A stretch of 64,000 bases of DNA. It comes from Thermoplasmata archaeon (GTDB lineage: Archaea > Thermoplasmatota > Thermoplasmata > Thermoplasmatales > Thermoplasmataceae). This document shows positions 26,452 through 35,962 of the stretch, one piece after another. The translations under genes were made by a program, and so were the position numbers. A model generated the notes under the pieces. It made no database searches and was not told the DNA's origin. It saw only the letters and a program-made list of their open reading frames with translations. The stretch spans positions 62,001-126,000 of the forward strand of contig JAJZZX010000005.1 of the NCBI GenBank assembly GCA_021797355.1, written 5' to 3'. Positions within the stretch are counted from its first letter, which is position 1; the number at the start of each line of letters is the position of its first letter.

Positions 26452-27780
26452 GTGGAGAGCAGTGAATACGACATTGTGATAATAGGTGCCGGCATATTGG
26501 GGACAAGTCTTGCTTACATGTTTTCCGGTTTTTCAGAATATAGAGTGCTACTGGTAGAAAGGGAGCATGAGGCAGCATTACATTCAAGCTCGAGAAACAC
26601 TGGAGTACTTCACAGGCCTTTTTACCTTGATCCAGCAAAGAAAAAAGTCTTTGCCAAGGCTGCACAGTTTTCCTATCCACTATGGAAAGAGCTGAGCGCA
26701 AAATACAATCTTCCCTGGAGCCAGAACGGAACTGTTGAAGTTGCCGTCAGGGAGGCTGATGTTGAAACACTGCAAAAATATGAGCAATACGCAGCAGCAA
26801 ATGGTATGGAACCGGATGAGTTCGCCTTGCTTAGCCAGGAGGAGCTGAAAGGCATTGAACCGCTGGTGAAGTCTAAGGGGGCATTTTACAGTAAAACCGA
26901 TACTGGGGTGTCATTCGGGCAGTATGCGAGAAAACTTCTTGAAATATCGATTGCTAAGGGTCTGTCAATTAAATTTGATACTGCTGTTGAAACGGTGCTT
27001 GCAAATGAATCCAAGCTTATACTCAGGAACAGGGATGGTAAGGAGAAAACTGTAAGGTATGGAGCCTTGGTGAATGTTGCAGGGTCAGGCGCCGTTCATC
27101 TTGCCAGGAAATTCGGGCTTGCAAAAATATACGCAGTGCTTCATTTCAGGGGTGATTACTGGAGAGTATCCGATTCGCTAAGAGGCAGGATTAGAAGAAA
27201 TATATACTCGGTACCCAGGCATTCCAAGTATCCGTTCCTTGATCCCCACTTCGTGATAAGGCATGATGGCAAAATGGAAATTGGGCCAAATGCAGCTCTT
27301 GTCTGGGGGCCATATGGATATCTCAGGGGCGATCCAAACCGCAGGCTTTCGGACATTGACTTATTTGCAAGGCCACTTATGCCGAAGCTGAAGCTTTTCA
27401 CCAACATGGAATTCATGTCCATGGTGAGGCAGGAGTGGAAGAGTTCCACTCACAGGGATGCGATGATAGGAAGAATTTCTCAGTTCGTCAATGGGCTGAA
27501 ACCTGGTGACATAACCGGCAGAGGGCTCTCAGGCATAAGGCACAGCCTCATTGATTCCAGCGGCTTCGTGCCTGAGGCTGTCATGGAAATTGGTGGATCA
27601 AGCCTGCACGTAATGAACTATAACTCGCCGGGAGCTACAGGCGCACCGGCGTACGCAGCGCACCTTATTGGAAAAATGCTGGATGCTGGCCTTATCTCAG
27701 AAAAGAGAATTAAGGCGGAAAATGAAGGGGATATTCTGTGGGGTTCAGCCTTTTCAAAACTTCTGGAGAATATGACATGA
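26452..27780 (+). CDS. FAD-dependent L-2-hydroxyglutarate oxidase-like dehydrogenase
   Basis: A 442-residue flavoprotein of the DAO family. Seen: the N-terminal FAD site YDIVIIGAGILGTSLAYM, the strand LLVEREHEAALHSSSRNTGVLHRPFY with the SSRN(S/T)GV(L/I)H motif typical of LhgO enzymes, and the C-terminal flavin-binding MNYNSPGATGAPAYA. The probable reaction is oxidation of L-2-hydroxyglutarate or a similar 2-hydroxyacid to the ketoacid, with electrons passed to the membrane. I start at GTG 26452, about 25 bases after a CATATTTATC box; a TTG at 26443 is also in frame. The neighbour downstream is a decayed reductase on the other strand, so context adds little. Confidence 0.82.
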   Translation: MESSEYDIVIIGAGILGTSLAYMFSGFSEYRVLLVEREHEAALHSSSRNTGVLHRPFYLDPAKKKVFAKAAQFSYPLWKELSAKYNLPWSQNGTVEVAVREADVETLQKYEQYAAANGMEPDEFALLSQEELKGIEPLVKSKGAFYSKTDTGVSFGQYARKLLEISIAKGLSIKFDTAVETVLANESKLILRNRDGKEKTVRYGALVNVAGSGAVHLARKFGLAKIYAVLHFRGDYWRVSDSLRGRIRRNIYSVPRHSKYPFLDPHFVIRHDGKMEIGPNAALVWGPYGYLRGDPNRRLSDIDLFARPLMPKLKLFTNMEFMSMVRQEWKSSTHRDAMIGRISQFVNGLKPGDITGRGLSGIRHSLIDSSGFVPEAVMEIGGSSLHVMNYNSPGATGAPAYAAHLIGKMLDAGLISEKRIKAENEGDILWGSAFSKLLENMT

Positions 27781-27805
27781 ATGTGCTGTCAATACTTCAT
27801 CTTGA

Positions 27806-28145
27806 TTAGATCGCATTCATCCTCCTGCAGATATCATCTGCCAGCCTGATATCCAGAGCTTCGGCATTTGATAACAGGTGGTCTGGACTCGTGGTTCCAA
27901 AATTGGTATGATTTTTATTCCAAGATCCCCTTGTTTTTGATTATCCATGCCAGGGATACCTGTGCCGTGGAATCCTGGATTTCCTCAGCTGCCTTAATTG
28001 CCTCATCGACATTCCTGGCACTTTTTTTGATGTCATGCTCCATATCCGGACTGTAAGCTCGCCCTTGACCCGGAAGGTATTTCTGCCTTTCCTGTGGACG
28101 CAAGATGCCAAGTACCCAGCACAAACTTGGATACCTCCATTCCAC
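27806..28145 (-). pseudogene. Aldo/keto reductase, C-terminal remnant with frameshift
   Basis: The frame from 28145 reads into SARNVDEAIKAAEEIQDSTAQVSLAWIIKNKGI, the end of the aldo/keto reductase barrel, and then stops early. The next frame continues with FGTTSPDHLLSNAEALDIRLADD and ends naturally at 27806, matching the NADPH-binding GTTSxxHL motif and final helix of the family. The first two-thirds of the gene, including the catalytic tyrosine region, are missing. This is a decayed fragment. Confidence 0.75.
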
Positions 28146-28453
28146 TAATCCTTGTTTACCTCACTGCAGATCATTATGCAATTCAAAATAGGGGATGCCA
28201 TTCTGTGGAACTGGGCTTAGGTACAGCACTGATGAAACAACAATAGAAGTGTTTCACAGGTGCATTCAGAAGTTGGAATTTAAGCCCAGCAAGACACCGG
28301 AGAGGTATTGCAGCAGACTGCATCAATCCCTTAGAATGATAGAGAAGAGCCCGCCCGGGAAGCTGGAAGTTGAAGTTGCCCGCAATGGTATGATGTCAGC
28401 GTCTTGATACCTGTCATATCAGCATTAAATATGAACGATCAATACGGTCGACA
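28146..28453. other. Gap between reductase remnant and MFS gene
   Basis: 308 bases. I see no N-terminal aldo/keto reductase sequence here in any frame and no other family match. The last 30 bases contain TTAAATATGAAC, a TATA-like box at a fitting distance from the MFS start. Confidence 0.4.
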
Positions 28454-29674
28454 ATGCAGGGAAAGCTTCGCGCGTTGGCCTTCACATCACTGGGACATTT
28501 CACCAATGACGGCACTAGTTTGCTCTATCCCACCCTCATTACTTACTATGTTGATCTCCCCGGAATAAAGATCCCATATCTTGGTGCCATGGCAATAATA
28601 TTCAACATCATATCCGGAATATTCAGCACCCCGGTAGGAAATCTTGCGGATAGAAGGGGGAACCATGGAACCCTCATCGGCATCGGCATTCTGATTCTTG
28701 GCCTGGCTTCTTTTATTCTTGCTCTTCCATTTGCCATAAAGGGCGCGACGCTTCCACTCATACTTGCAGGGGCATCTGTGCTTGGAATCGGACAGTCATT
28801 CTACCACCCACTTGGTGCTGCCGTGCTGCGTTCCAGCTTCGAGCCTGTTTCTGCCCCGGGTGCAATGGGGCTCAATGGCTCATTTGGAAGCATGGGGCGG
28901 GCCATAATGCCACTTGTTATTGTTCTTCTCATGTCCACGCTCGGCGATTTCAGGGGACTGTTAATTTATACTGTTTACAGCGCAGTAAGTGGCGTTTTGA
29001 TTATGCTGGGACTCCGCGGGCTTGAGATAAACTCCAGAACGAAATCAATGAAAACGAAGCAGTCACCTTCTGCCAGGAGGTCAGATATGAGGGCTTTCAT
29101 GCCCTTCCTATACATGTTAACTGCCGCAGTCTTTGTCAGGTCCCTTTTCCTGACGGGAACAATCACTTTCATACCAACACTCTTCGACGAAACCTTCCAC
29201 AGCAAAACACTGATGGTTACAATCATAACGCTTGCCTATATTTTCCCGGTGCTGGGCCAGCCTTTCTTTGGAAGGGTGACGGGAACCCATGGAGGCAGGT
29301 TCACAGTAATAGTTACATTCCTTTTATCAACTATCTTTTTCGGCCTGTTTCTTGTGTTCTACCACAACTTCATTCTCACCATAGTTTTCTATGGTGCATA
29401 TGCCTTTGCCGCCTACAGTGGCTTCCCAGTCTTTCTCGGCTATGTGGGACAGGTTGTTCCCAAGGACTACTCCGGAGTCTCAAATGGACTCGTCTGGGGC
29501 ATAGGGCAGACTGTAGGCGGAGGAATTGGGGCAGCTGTGATAACGGTATTTACCCTCTTTGTCAACGTGCCAACTGCCATACTTTACATGTTTCCATTCG
29601 CACTGGGTTCCCTGGTATTCCTGCCATTCCTTCCCAGGAGGTCTAAGTCTGATGCCCTTGCTTCAGTTGCGTAA
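28454..29674 (+). CDS. MFS transporter, fosmidomycin-resistance-like
   Basis: A 406-residue, 12-segment major facilitator protein. The N-terminal FTSLGHFTNDG matches the start of the Fsr/fosmidomycin-resistance group, and the loop NLADRRGNHG after helix 2 corresponds to MFS motif A. A HPLGAAVLRSSFE segment follows helix 4. The substrate is unknown; drug or metabolite efflux is typical. It is followed 29 bases later by a B12/iron-type binding protein on the same strand, which may share its transcript. Confidence 0.82.
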   Translation: MQGKLRALAFTSLGHFTNDGTSLLYPTLITYYVDLPGIKIPYLGAMAIIFNIISGIFSTPVGNLADRRGNHGTLIGIGILILGLASFILALPFAIKGATLPLILAGASVLGIGQSFYHPLGAAVLRSSFEPVSAPGAMGLNGSFGSMGRAIMPLVIVLLMSTLGDFRGLLIYTVYSAVSGVLIMLGLRGLEINSRTKSMKTKQSPSARRSDMRAFMPFLYMLTAAVFVRSLFLTGTITFIPTLFDETFHSKTLMVTIITLAYIFPVLGQPFFGRVTGTHGGRFTVIVTFLLSTIFFGLFLVFYHNFILTIVFYGAYAFAAYSGFPVFLGYVGQVVPKDYSGVSNGLVWGIGQTVGGGIGAAVITVFTLFVNVPTAILYMFPFALGSLVFLPFLPRRSKSDALASVA

Positions 29675-29703
29675 ATCTTTATCCATATTTTCCATTGAGC
29701 TTC

Positions 29704-30525
29704 ATGGAGACCAGGTTGCTTGTGGATCACACAGGAAGGCAGGTAAATGTTCCCGTTGAACCAGAAAGGATAGTAAGTTTCAGCCCCGCAGTCACTGAAA
29801 TACTATTTGAGCTCGGCCTTGGAAGCCGGATTGTGGGCGTTTCAGCATTCTGCCAGAGACCGGCTGAGGCTGGAAAAAAGAGGAGGGTTGGAAGCTACGG
29901 CAGCGCCAGGATCGAGGTGCTGCAGGATGTCAAGCCTGACCTTGTGCTGGCAATTTCTGGTTTCCAGCGTGATTTCGCCGAGAAGCTGTCCAGCCATTTC
30001 CCGGTATATATTTTCGAGCTTCCATCCTCCGTTGCAGGAATTGTTGATCTTGTCACAAAGGTCGGCATAGTTACAGGAAAAATTGAGGAAGCAAGGTACA
30101 TGGCATACGAACTGACCAGGTATCTTGGCTCCATAAGGAGAAGACCGTCACTGAATGGCTATGTGGAAATAGATCTGGGAGGGCCGGTTACGTTCGGCGC
30201 CATGAGCTACATTACTGACGCACTTTCCCTGGTAGGGGTCAGGAGCATATACGGCCATGTTTATTCCGAATGGGTAAAACCCGAAATGGATTATGTAAGG
30301 GAAATGGACCCGGATGTTATTTTCTACGAGCCTAAGATGTACGGTAAATTCACGGAAGAAAACCTCCGGAATCTTGTTGAGGGCAGAAAATGGACTAGAA
30401 TGCGGGCAGTCGCTGGAAGGAAGTTCTTCGTCACGCCGGGTAGCCTGGATTTCTTCGCGCACCACGGCCCGTCATTCGTAAGGGAGGTCCTCCCTTGGGC
30501 AATGGAGAAGGTTGAAGGCCTTTAG
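29704..30525 (+). CDS. Periplasmic-binding-fold protein of the BtuF/FhuD type without signal peptide
   Basis: A 273-residue class III binding protein fold. Seen: RIVSFSPAVTEILFELGLGSRIVGVS, the conserved N-lobe start, KPDLVLAISGFQRDFAEKL, the long backbone helix near GIVTGKIEEARYMAYELTRYL, and a C-lobe ending FFAHHGPSFVREVLPW. Family members bind cobalamin, haem or ferric siderophores outside the membrane, but this one starts directly with METRLLVDHTGRQV and shows no signal peptide, lipobox or membrane anchor. No BtuC/BtuD genes are nearby. A cytoplasmic corrinoid- or metal-handling role is possible. I use ATG 29704; a TTG nine bases upstream does not add a signal. Confidence 0.8.
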   Translation: METRLLVDHTGRQVNVPVEPERIVSFSPAVTEILFELGLGSRIVGVSAFCQRPAEAGKKRRVGSYGSARIEVLQDVKPDLVLAISGFQRDFAEKLSSHFPVYIFELPSSVAGIVDLVTKVGIVTGKIEEARYMAYELTRYLGSIRRRPSLNGYVEIDLGGPVTFGAMSYITDALSLVGVRSIYGHVYSEWVKPEMDYVREMDPDVIFYEPKMYGKFTEENLRNLVEGRKWTRMRAVAGRKFFVTPGSLDFFAHHGPSFVREVLPWAMEKVEGL

Positions 30526-30639
30526 CCGCCAAAATTGCTGCAACTAGCCGGGAAAATTATCGGGGCAATCCTGCACATTGTTTAAATATTGAAAGTTAAT
30601 TCATCCTTGTCTTCTATATAGACAAAAGGAAGTAATAGA

Positions 30640-31110
30640 ATGGAAGGAACTACCAAAATAAAAGACCTTACACCTGAGTCAAGGAGAGTAAATGTCCTTG
30701 CAAAGGTCATAAGTGTAGGCGAGCCCAAGGAGATACAGACCAGATTTGGAGAAGATAAATCCGTAACAGAGGTCTATATTGGCGATGAAACCGGGAAGAT
30801 AATTCTTTCACTGTGGGGAGACCAGGCAGGGCAGGCAACTGACGGCCAGACACTCTACATAGACAACGGTTACATTTCACTTGTGAGGGGGCACATGAGG
30901 CTCAACGTAGGAAAATATGGAACCCTCAAGGTTGGCGAGGAAGAGATTTCCGAGGTCAACGAGGAGGTCGACATGAGTGAGAAGGAATATGAGAACACCT
31001 TCAGGGGCCCCAGAAGAAACGGCGGCGGAAACTTCAGAAGAGGCGGAAGCGGCGGCGGATACTACAACAACCAGGGCGGCAGAGGCAGGCCACCCAGAGA
31101 TGATTTCTAA
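30640..31110 (+). CDS. ssb: Single-stranded DNA-binding protein, archaeal OB-fold type
   Basis: A 156-residue protein with one OB fold (about 5-105) including RVNVLAKVISVGEPKEI and KIILSLWGDQAG, close in pattern to the crenarchaeal SSB. The C-terminal tail is rich in Gly, Arg, Asn and Tyr with short GGG and RGG repeats and ends in RDDF, recalling the acidic interaction tip of bacterial SSB. It coats single-stranded DNA and recruits repair proteins. A TTTAAATATTG box upstream gives a probable promoter. It faces the ligase gene with 18 bases between stops. Confidence 0.9.
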   Translation: MEGTTKIKDLTPESRRVNVLAKVISVGEPKEIQTRFGEDKSVTEVYIGDETGKIILSLWGDQAGQATDGQTLYIDNGYISLVRGHMRLNVGKYGTLKVGEEEISEVNEEVDMSEKEYENTFRGPRRNGGGNFRRGGSGGGYYNNQGGRGRPPRDDF

Positions 31111-31128
31111 TCCCCCTGTGGGATATGC

Positions 31129-32901
31129 CTATGAGGGTTCACTGGAACCCTTCATGCTTTTTTTCTGAGAATGGTACATTTCAAGAATTTCCTGTGATGT
31201 TGTGGCATCTTCAGGGGTTTTATCGCTGCGCCATCTTCCTGTAAATCTCGGGAATCGTATGGCCAACCCAGCTCCCTCCTCTACCATGCCGAAGGCGCAG
31301 GAATGCACTGGGCTCACGGTTATTTCTGATCCCTTTATTTCGATGACTTCATGCGGCTCGAACCAAACGTCCGGCTCCATCAGGGTCTCGACCCTTGCCG
31401 GCTTGTGGTCAACAGAATAATCGCCCAGCTTCTTAGGCAGGTTAAATAAGACCTCGTCAGTAAAGCCCGATCCAAGCTTGCAGACAGATTCAAATACGTC
31501 CTTTTCCTTGTTGTATGCAGCCATGAGTAGTGCACCGTATGTGCCCTTTCTCCTTCCGTGGCCTCCGAAGGCTCCAACAATAACTAGATCAAGCGTATCC
31601 TCGAAGCTTGACTGATAGTCCCTCTTCAGCTTTATCCAGAGCCACCCCCTGGCTCCGGCACGATATATCGATTCCTGTGAGATATTCTTTGCAACGATGC
31701 CTTCACAACCGGAATTTATCGATTCCTCGAAGAATTTTTCTACTTCCTCGATGCTGGAACTAATTATCTGAGTTGCTGTTTTGAACGAATCGCTGGGCTT
31801 GAAAATGGATTCCAGCACCTTCCTCCTCTCAAGGTAACCGGTTCGGTGCAATGGCTTTCCGTCAAGATATATTATGTCAAATAGGAAAACGACAAGAGGC
31901 ACATCTTCCTGCATCCTGTCGAGATCGTACTTGCGCCCCCTTCGCTGAGAGACCATCTGGAAAGGGTAAAGCTCGCCTGTCTCCGGGTTGTATGGAACGG
32001 CTTCCCCGTCCAGTATGCAAGAATCCATATGGAATGTTTCGAGAAAGCTCTTCACTATGTCAGGAAAATTTGCTGTTGTTTCCTCGGTGCCACGGGAGAA
32101 TATCCTTACCTTGCCAGACTGGAAATGTATCTGTGTGCGCATTCCATCGTATTTGTATTCAAAGGCGGCACTTCCGCCCATCTTTTCAAGTATATGTCCT
32201 ATATCCGGCAGCCGCTCTGCAAGCATGACCTTTGCAGGTATCATCGGAGTCGGACCAGCTTCAAGAAGCTCCCCAATCTGGCCGTCACGCAGCATCTGTG
32301 CCACATATCCTATGTCAGGATGGAAATTGTATGCTTCCTGTATCTCCTCGGAATGGCTCCCTTCGGCAAATGCCTGTACCAGTGCGTCAAGTATCGTTGC
32401 GTCCGAGACGCCGAGCCTCAGCTTGCCGGTTGCTATCCTGGTTATATACTGTGCGTCCTCAGGGTTACCGTTGAGTATGAGGTCCTGGAAGATGCGTATC
32501 TTGTTCCTTACACTGCCCTCCCCCTTTACCATTGCCAGCCTCATGAGAGCCTCATGAACGTCATCTACAGTGAGCTCCCGCGACATGAGGCTGTTCTGTG
32601 ACTTTGCCATAGCGATCTCCCTGGCAACGGTACCCAGATCCCCGGCCTTCAGAAACATCCCCTGAATGTCTGCGTCACTTTTCCCGGATATTCCTGCCAG
32701 TGCGCTTATGATGAGCTTGTCAGCCAGCCCAAGTTCAATCCCCATGTAGTCAGGGGCCAGCTTTCCCTGTATAAGGTAGGTAAGCTTCTTGAGGTCGTCG
32801 CCAGCTTCGCGAAGAAGATCGACCAGTATCCTTGTCAGTTCAAGCCTCTTCCTTGTCTTGGACAGCTCATCGAATCTCCTGGAAACCTCAGAGAAAAGCA
32901 T
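31129..32901 (-). CDS. lig: ATP-dependent DNA ligase
   Basis: A 590-residue replicative ligase. The N-terminal DNA-binding domain covers about 1-220. The adenylation motif EYKYDGMR puts the nucleophilic lysine at 250; further motifs are FSRGTEETT (III), [10 protein letters not shown] (IIIa/IV region), EGIVAKN (IV) and [11 protein letters not shown] (V), followed by an OB fold ending [18 protein letters not shown] (VI). Length and motifs match archaeal LigI-type enzymes. It joins Okazaki fragments and seals repair nicks. It is head-adjacent to an MFS gene on the same strand. Confidence 0.95.
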   Translation of the reverse strand: MLFSEVSRRFDELSKTRKRLELTRILVDLLREAGDDLKKLTYLIQGKLAPDYMGIELGLADKLIISALAGISGKSDADIQGMFLKAGDLGTVAREIAMAKSQNSLMSRELTVDDVHEALMRLAMVKGEGSVRNKIRIFQDLILNGNPEDAQYITRIATGKLRLGVSDATILDALVQAFAEGSHSEEIQEAYNFHPDIGYVAQMLRDGQIGELLEAGPTPMIPAKVMLAERLPDIGHILEKMGGSAAFEYKYDGMRTQIHFQSGKVRIFSRGTEETTANFPDIVKSFLETFHMDSCILDGEAVPYNPETGELYPFQMVSQRRGRKYDLDRMQEDVPLVVFLFDIIYLDGKPLHRTGYLERRKVLESIFKPSDSFKTATQIISSSIEEVEKFFEESINSGCEGIVAKNISQESIYRAGARGWLWIKLKRDYQSSFEDTLDLVIVGAFGGHGRRKGTYGALLMAAYNKEKDVFESVCKLGSGFTDEVLFNLPKKLGDYSVDHKPARVETLMEPDVWFEPHEVIEIKGSEITVSPVHSCAFGMVEEGAGLAIRFPRFTGRWRSDKTPEDATTSQEILEMYHSQKKSMKGSSEPS

Positions 32902-32923
32902 GAATCATAATGTCCTGTGAATA

Positions 32924-34111
32924 TTAAGAGTTGGCTGTTGACCCATATATCTCTGACCGCAGGTATCCCAGCGTTAGATACCCTGCGGAAACGCAGGCTA
33001 GCCCAATGATGCCGATTGTAACCCAGGATATTGCATAGTCGGAGCTGGCACGCACTATTGAGAATATGAGAGGACTGAATGCGCCTATGATGTTCTGGAG
33101 AAAATTTACAAAGGATAGCGAAAAAGAGATCATGCCCCGATCCTTGGTACCCTCAGCTGTCAGTGTGTAAAGCATGGAGAGTACAGTAACCGTCAGTATC
33201 CCAAGCACAACCATCAAGAGGAAGAGGAGCGGAAAAGACCTGATTGCTGCTATCACAGCAGTAAGGATGCCGACAGCAGCTGCCCAGGATAGGAACATCA
33301 GTATTCTTCTCCTTATTCTGCCGAATATGTAGCCACCCATCATTCCACCTACGAAACCGATAAGCAGGTATGTAGTCCCAAGCACGCTGGCAGCATTAGG
33401 CGACATATGGAGGCCGGTTTCGGCATAATATACAAAGAGCTGCCCAATTATGGTCTCTGAGAGGATGCCGGAAAGTGCAGCTATGGGGAGTATCCATATG
33501 AGCCTGGATCTCAGGGCCGTCCCTGCGCGCCTGAAGACTCTTGAGCGGTCCGATGAACCATCTGTACCCCTGAGTACCACATAGTTCTCCACGGCAAGGG
33601 CCACCATTATGGAACCCGCAATGTAAAGAGGTATTCTCCAGCTCAAGTACTGGTCCAGGATATCCCATCCTATTATTCCAATGCCGCCTCCAAGGTTGAA
33701 GGATCCATTGAAAAGGCCAACGTGAAAGCTGTACCTCTGCCTGGGAACTATCTCAGTGAGCATCCCCAGAGCTGGAGAGAAAAACATTGCAGACCCTATT
33801 CCTGCAAAAAGCCTTGAAACGAAAAGATCAGCTAGATTCTGGGAGAGCCCTGTGGCTATCACTGATATCCCGAGCACGGTTATTCCCAGAACGGAAGTTC
33901 TCCTGTTCCCTATCCTGGACGCCAGGAGCCCTCCAACCATCTGGAAGAGGGATAGGCCGATGTAAAATGCCGTTGTCATTATGCCAAGCGATACCAGCGA
34001 TAGATCCAGGTCCCTGGAGATATACTGCAGCCCTGGCGCAATATTAAACCAGTTAAGTGCGTAGACCGCCCTTGAGGCGTTTATGGAAACGGCCTGCGTC
34101 CTGTACCCCAT
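32924..34111 (-). CDS. MFS transporter of unknown substrate
   Basis: A 395-residue protein with about 12 hydrophobic segments. The N-terminal helix contains YALNWFNIAPG, and the helix 2-3 loop GLLASRIGNRRTSVLG is a variant of MFS motif A. An arginine-rich GRIRRRI repeats the motif in the second half. I start at ATG 34111; a TTG at 34132 overlaps the truA stop. Transcription probably continues from truA. No substrate clue is present. Confidence 0.8.
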   Translation of the reverse strand: MGYRTQAVSINASRAVYALNWFNIAPGLQYISRDLDLSLVSLGIMTTAFYIGLSLFQMVGGLLASRIGNRRTSVLGITVLGISVIATGLSQNLADLFVSRLFAGIGSAMFFSPALGMLTEIVPRQRYSFHVGLFNGSFNLGGGIGIIGWDILDQYLSWRIPLYIAGSIMVALAVENYVVLRGTDGSSDRSRVFRRAGTALRSRLIWILPIAALSGILSETIIGQLFVYYAETGLHMSPNAASVLGTTYLLIGFVGGMMGGYIFGRIRRRILMFLSWAAAVGILTAVIAAIRSFPLLFLLMVVLGILTVTVLSMLYTLTAEGTKDRGMISFSLSFVNFLQNIIGAFSPLIFSIVRASSDYAISWVTIGIIGLACVSAGYLTLGYLRSEIYGSTANS

Positions 34112-34118
34112 TCCTGCG

Positions 34119-34913
34119 TCATTCTTTTCCAATATTACTATTTATTCCTGCAAATGCTGACAGGAATTCTCTGGAAACTATCCCTCTTCCCTCAACTGTT
34201 TCCAGCATATGCGAAAAATTCCTCATCTTGGATTGGGAAAGGAGGCGTGTGAACGATATTCCGGAATACTCTATATCATTGAGAATAAGCCTTGTGGGTT
34301 CGGCTAGAAGTGGAAAGCGATCCCTAATGGCAAATGGATCGCTTATGAATTCCCCCCTGGCATTGTAGTGGAGACAGAACGCAACTATGCTCCTGATCTG
34401 GTTCCAGAGAAAACTTCTTGCCCTGAACTCCACCTCTATGAGATCGCCAATCCCTGAAACGCTAACATCGCTTATTGTTCTCACCGGATTCCTGCTGTCC
34501 CTCCGTGAGAAAGCAGAAAAATCATGAGTTCCGGCAAAGGCAGAGACCTGCCGCTTGAGCAGGTCGAAATCCCTGACCATCCTTGCAGGTATCATGTACC
34601 TGTAAGATTTTGAAAGGCAATGCCTTGGATTCATGCCAACTGGAACCTCAGCCCAGGAATGGAAAATCATTGCAGGGATCCTAGAATTCAGTATGCCAAT
34701 TACCTTGGATGGGGCTGCAGCGGTGTCTACAGCCAGGACGTTAGAAATTGCGGATACGTTCCTGTCAGTGCGTGCGGCAGTTGCAATCCTGTCAGCTATA
34801 CCTGCCGAGGCCAGTTCCCGCTGGATTGTGTCCTCAACGCTCCATTCGCCGTTGCCGGCCTGGAAACCGGTGTATTCCCATCCAATGTAGCCAAACTTTA
34901 TGAAAAGTCGCAT
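34119..34913 (-). CDS. truA: tRNA pseudouridine synthase A
   Basis: A 264-residue enzyme that makes pseudouridine at positions 38-40 of tRNA anticodon arms. Seen: the N-terminal strand FIKFGYIGWEYTGFQ, the catalytic aspartate in AARTDRNVSA (Asp-50), and the second-domain KSYRYMIP and ARSFLWNQIRSI motifs with the conserved arginine. I start at ATG 34913 because a TATTAATTA box lies about 29 bases upstream; the longer frame from 34955 would put the box inside the gene. It shares a short divergent promoter region with the flavoprotein starting at 34965. Confidence 0.92.
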   Translation of the reverse strand: MRLFIKFGYIGWEYTGFQAGNGEWSVEDTIQRELASAGIADRIATAARTDRNVSAISNVLAVDTAAAPSKVIGILNSRIPAMIFHSWAEVPVGMNPRHCLSKSYRYMIPARMVRDFDLLKRQVSAFAGTHDFSAFSRRDSRNPVRTISDVSVSGIGDLIEVEFRARSFLWNQIRSIVAFCLHYNARGEFISDPFAIRDRFPLLAEPTRLILNDIEYSGISFTRLLSQSKMRNFSHMLETVEGRGIVSREFLSAFAGINSNIGKE

Positions 34914-34964
34914 TACAGGCGCATGATGTGAATCACTAATTAATAGGCACCGCATTTACCTCTG

Positions 34965-35957
34965 ATGATTATAGTGGCTGGTACAGGCGTTGCCGGTTCC
35001 TACCTGTGCAGGCGCCTCTGGGATTCCGGCATAGAATTCCGCGCACTCGATCCGAAGGTCCCAGGTTTCCGCCTTCCATGCGGATATGCGACCAATTACA
35101 ATATCTTCGCCGATTACTGCAAAAACGCCGGGCTCAACCCCCAGGATTATGTGGAGCGGCAATCGTGTGAAATTACCTTTACAGGGGATGGAATGCCAGA
35201 ATTAACATTCAGATCTAGGGGCCTATGCACCATTGACAAGAACAGATTCGAGGCTGACCTCATTGATGGAATCCCTGTTGCAAGATCAAGGGCTGCTGTG
35301 GTGCCGGGTTCAGATCTTTATGTGGACGCCACAGGTATTTCGAGGGCCCTGCTCGGGCCAAGCGGCAAGGATTTCAGAATGCATGCAGTAGAGTACCTTG
35401 CTGACGAGGCGACGCATGATGATTTCTATTTCAGGTATTTTCCTGGTGGCCATGGGTACTACTGGGAATTTCCTCTCGCTGACGGATACCATATAGGGGC
35501 TGGGTCGGACGATCTCCAGCTAATAAGGTCTGCACTCTCCGGTGTTAAGGCTGCCAGAACAATGGCCAGGGATATCCGGCTCAGGCCGCTTCTCCAGGAT
35601 TCTAGAAAGGGCAATGTCATTGGCATTGGCGAGAGCATTGGAACGGTGAGCCCCATCACTGGCGAGGGCATCATGCCTTCCATGGCATCCGCAGAAATAC
35701 TATACAAATCAATTCTAGAGGGCGGAGGGATCGATGATGTGTACAGACGATACAGGAAATTGCTCCTTGAAGAATTTGGCTACTACGGCAAGCTCTTCAG
35801 GATTCTCATGGATGCCAGGTCCGGGAATCTTGGCAGGGTTGGAAACTTGCCAGCAATCCCGGCAGTCCGCATGGATCTCAGGAACTTCGGGATAGATGTG
35901 AAGATACTGCGCATACTGCGAGAATTGCTTGCCCAGAGAAAGCCAGGACCTGGCTGA
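34965..35957 (+). CDS. Geranylgeranyl-reductase-family flavoprotein
   Basis: A 330-residue FAD protein of the GGR family. Seen: the N-terminal dinucleotide fold IIVAGTGVAGSYLCRRL, a LYVDATGISRALLG strand corresponding to the DATG motif, and the GIGESIGTVSPITGEGIMPSM loop, the conserved FAD pyrophosphate/substrate-channel segment of archaeal GGRs. It is shorter than archaeal GGR enzymes of about 390 residues. Family members saturate the isoprenoid chains of membrane lipids or quinones. Which substrate applies here is an inference. The neighbour downstream is on the opposite strand with a six-base gap. Confidence 0.78.
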   Translation: MIIVAGTGVAGSYLCRRLWDSGIEFRALDPKVPGFRLPCGYATNYNIFADYCKNAGLNPQDYVERQSCEITFTGDGMPELTFRSRGLCTIDKNRFEADLIDGIPVARSRAAVVPGSDLYVDATGISRALLGPSGKDFRMHAVEYLADEATHDDFYFRYFPGGHGYYWEFPLADGYHIGAGSDDLQLIRSALSGVKAARTMARDIRLRPLLQDSRKGNVIGIGESIGTVSPITGEGIMPSMASAEILYKSILEGGGIDDVYRRYRKLLLEEFGYYGKLFRILMDARSGNLGRVGNLPAIPAVRMDLRNFGIDVKILRILRELLAQRKPGPG

Positions 35958-35962
35958 AACAT

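Noticed and set aside
31851-32601. Several long open frames opposite the DNA ligase gene.
   Set aside because: They are reading-frame shadows of a clearly conserved gene and show no motif of their own.
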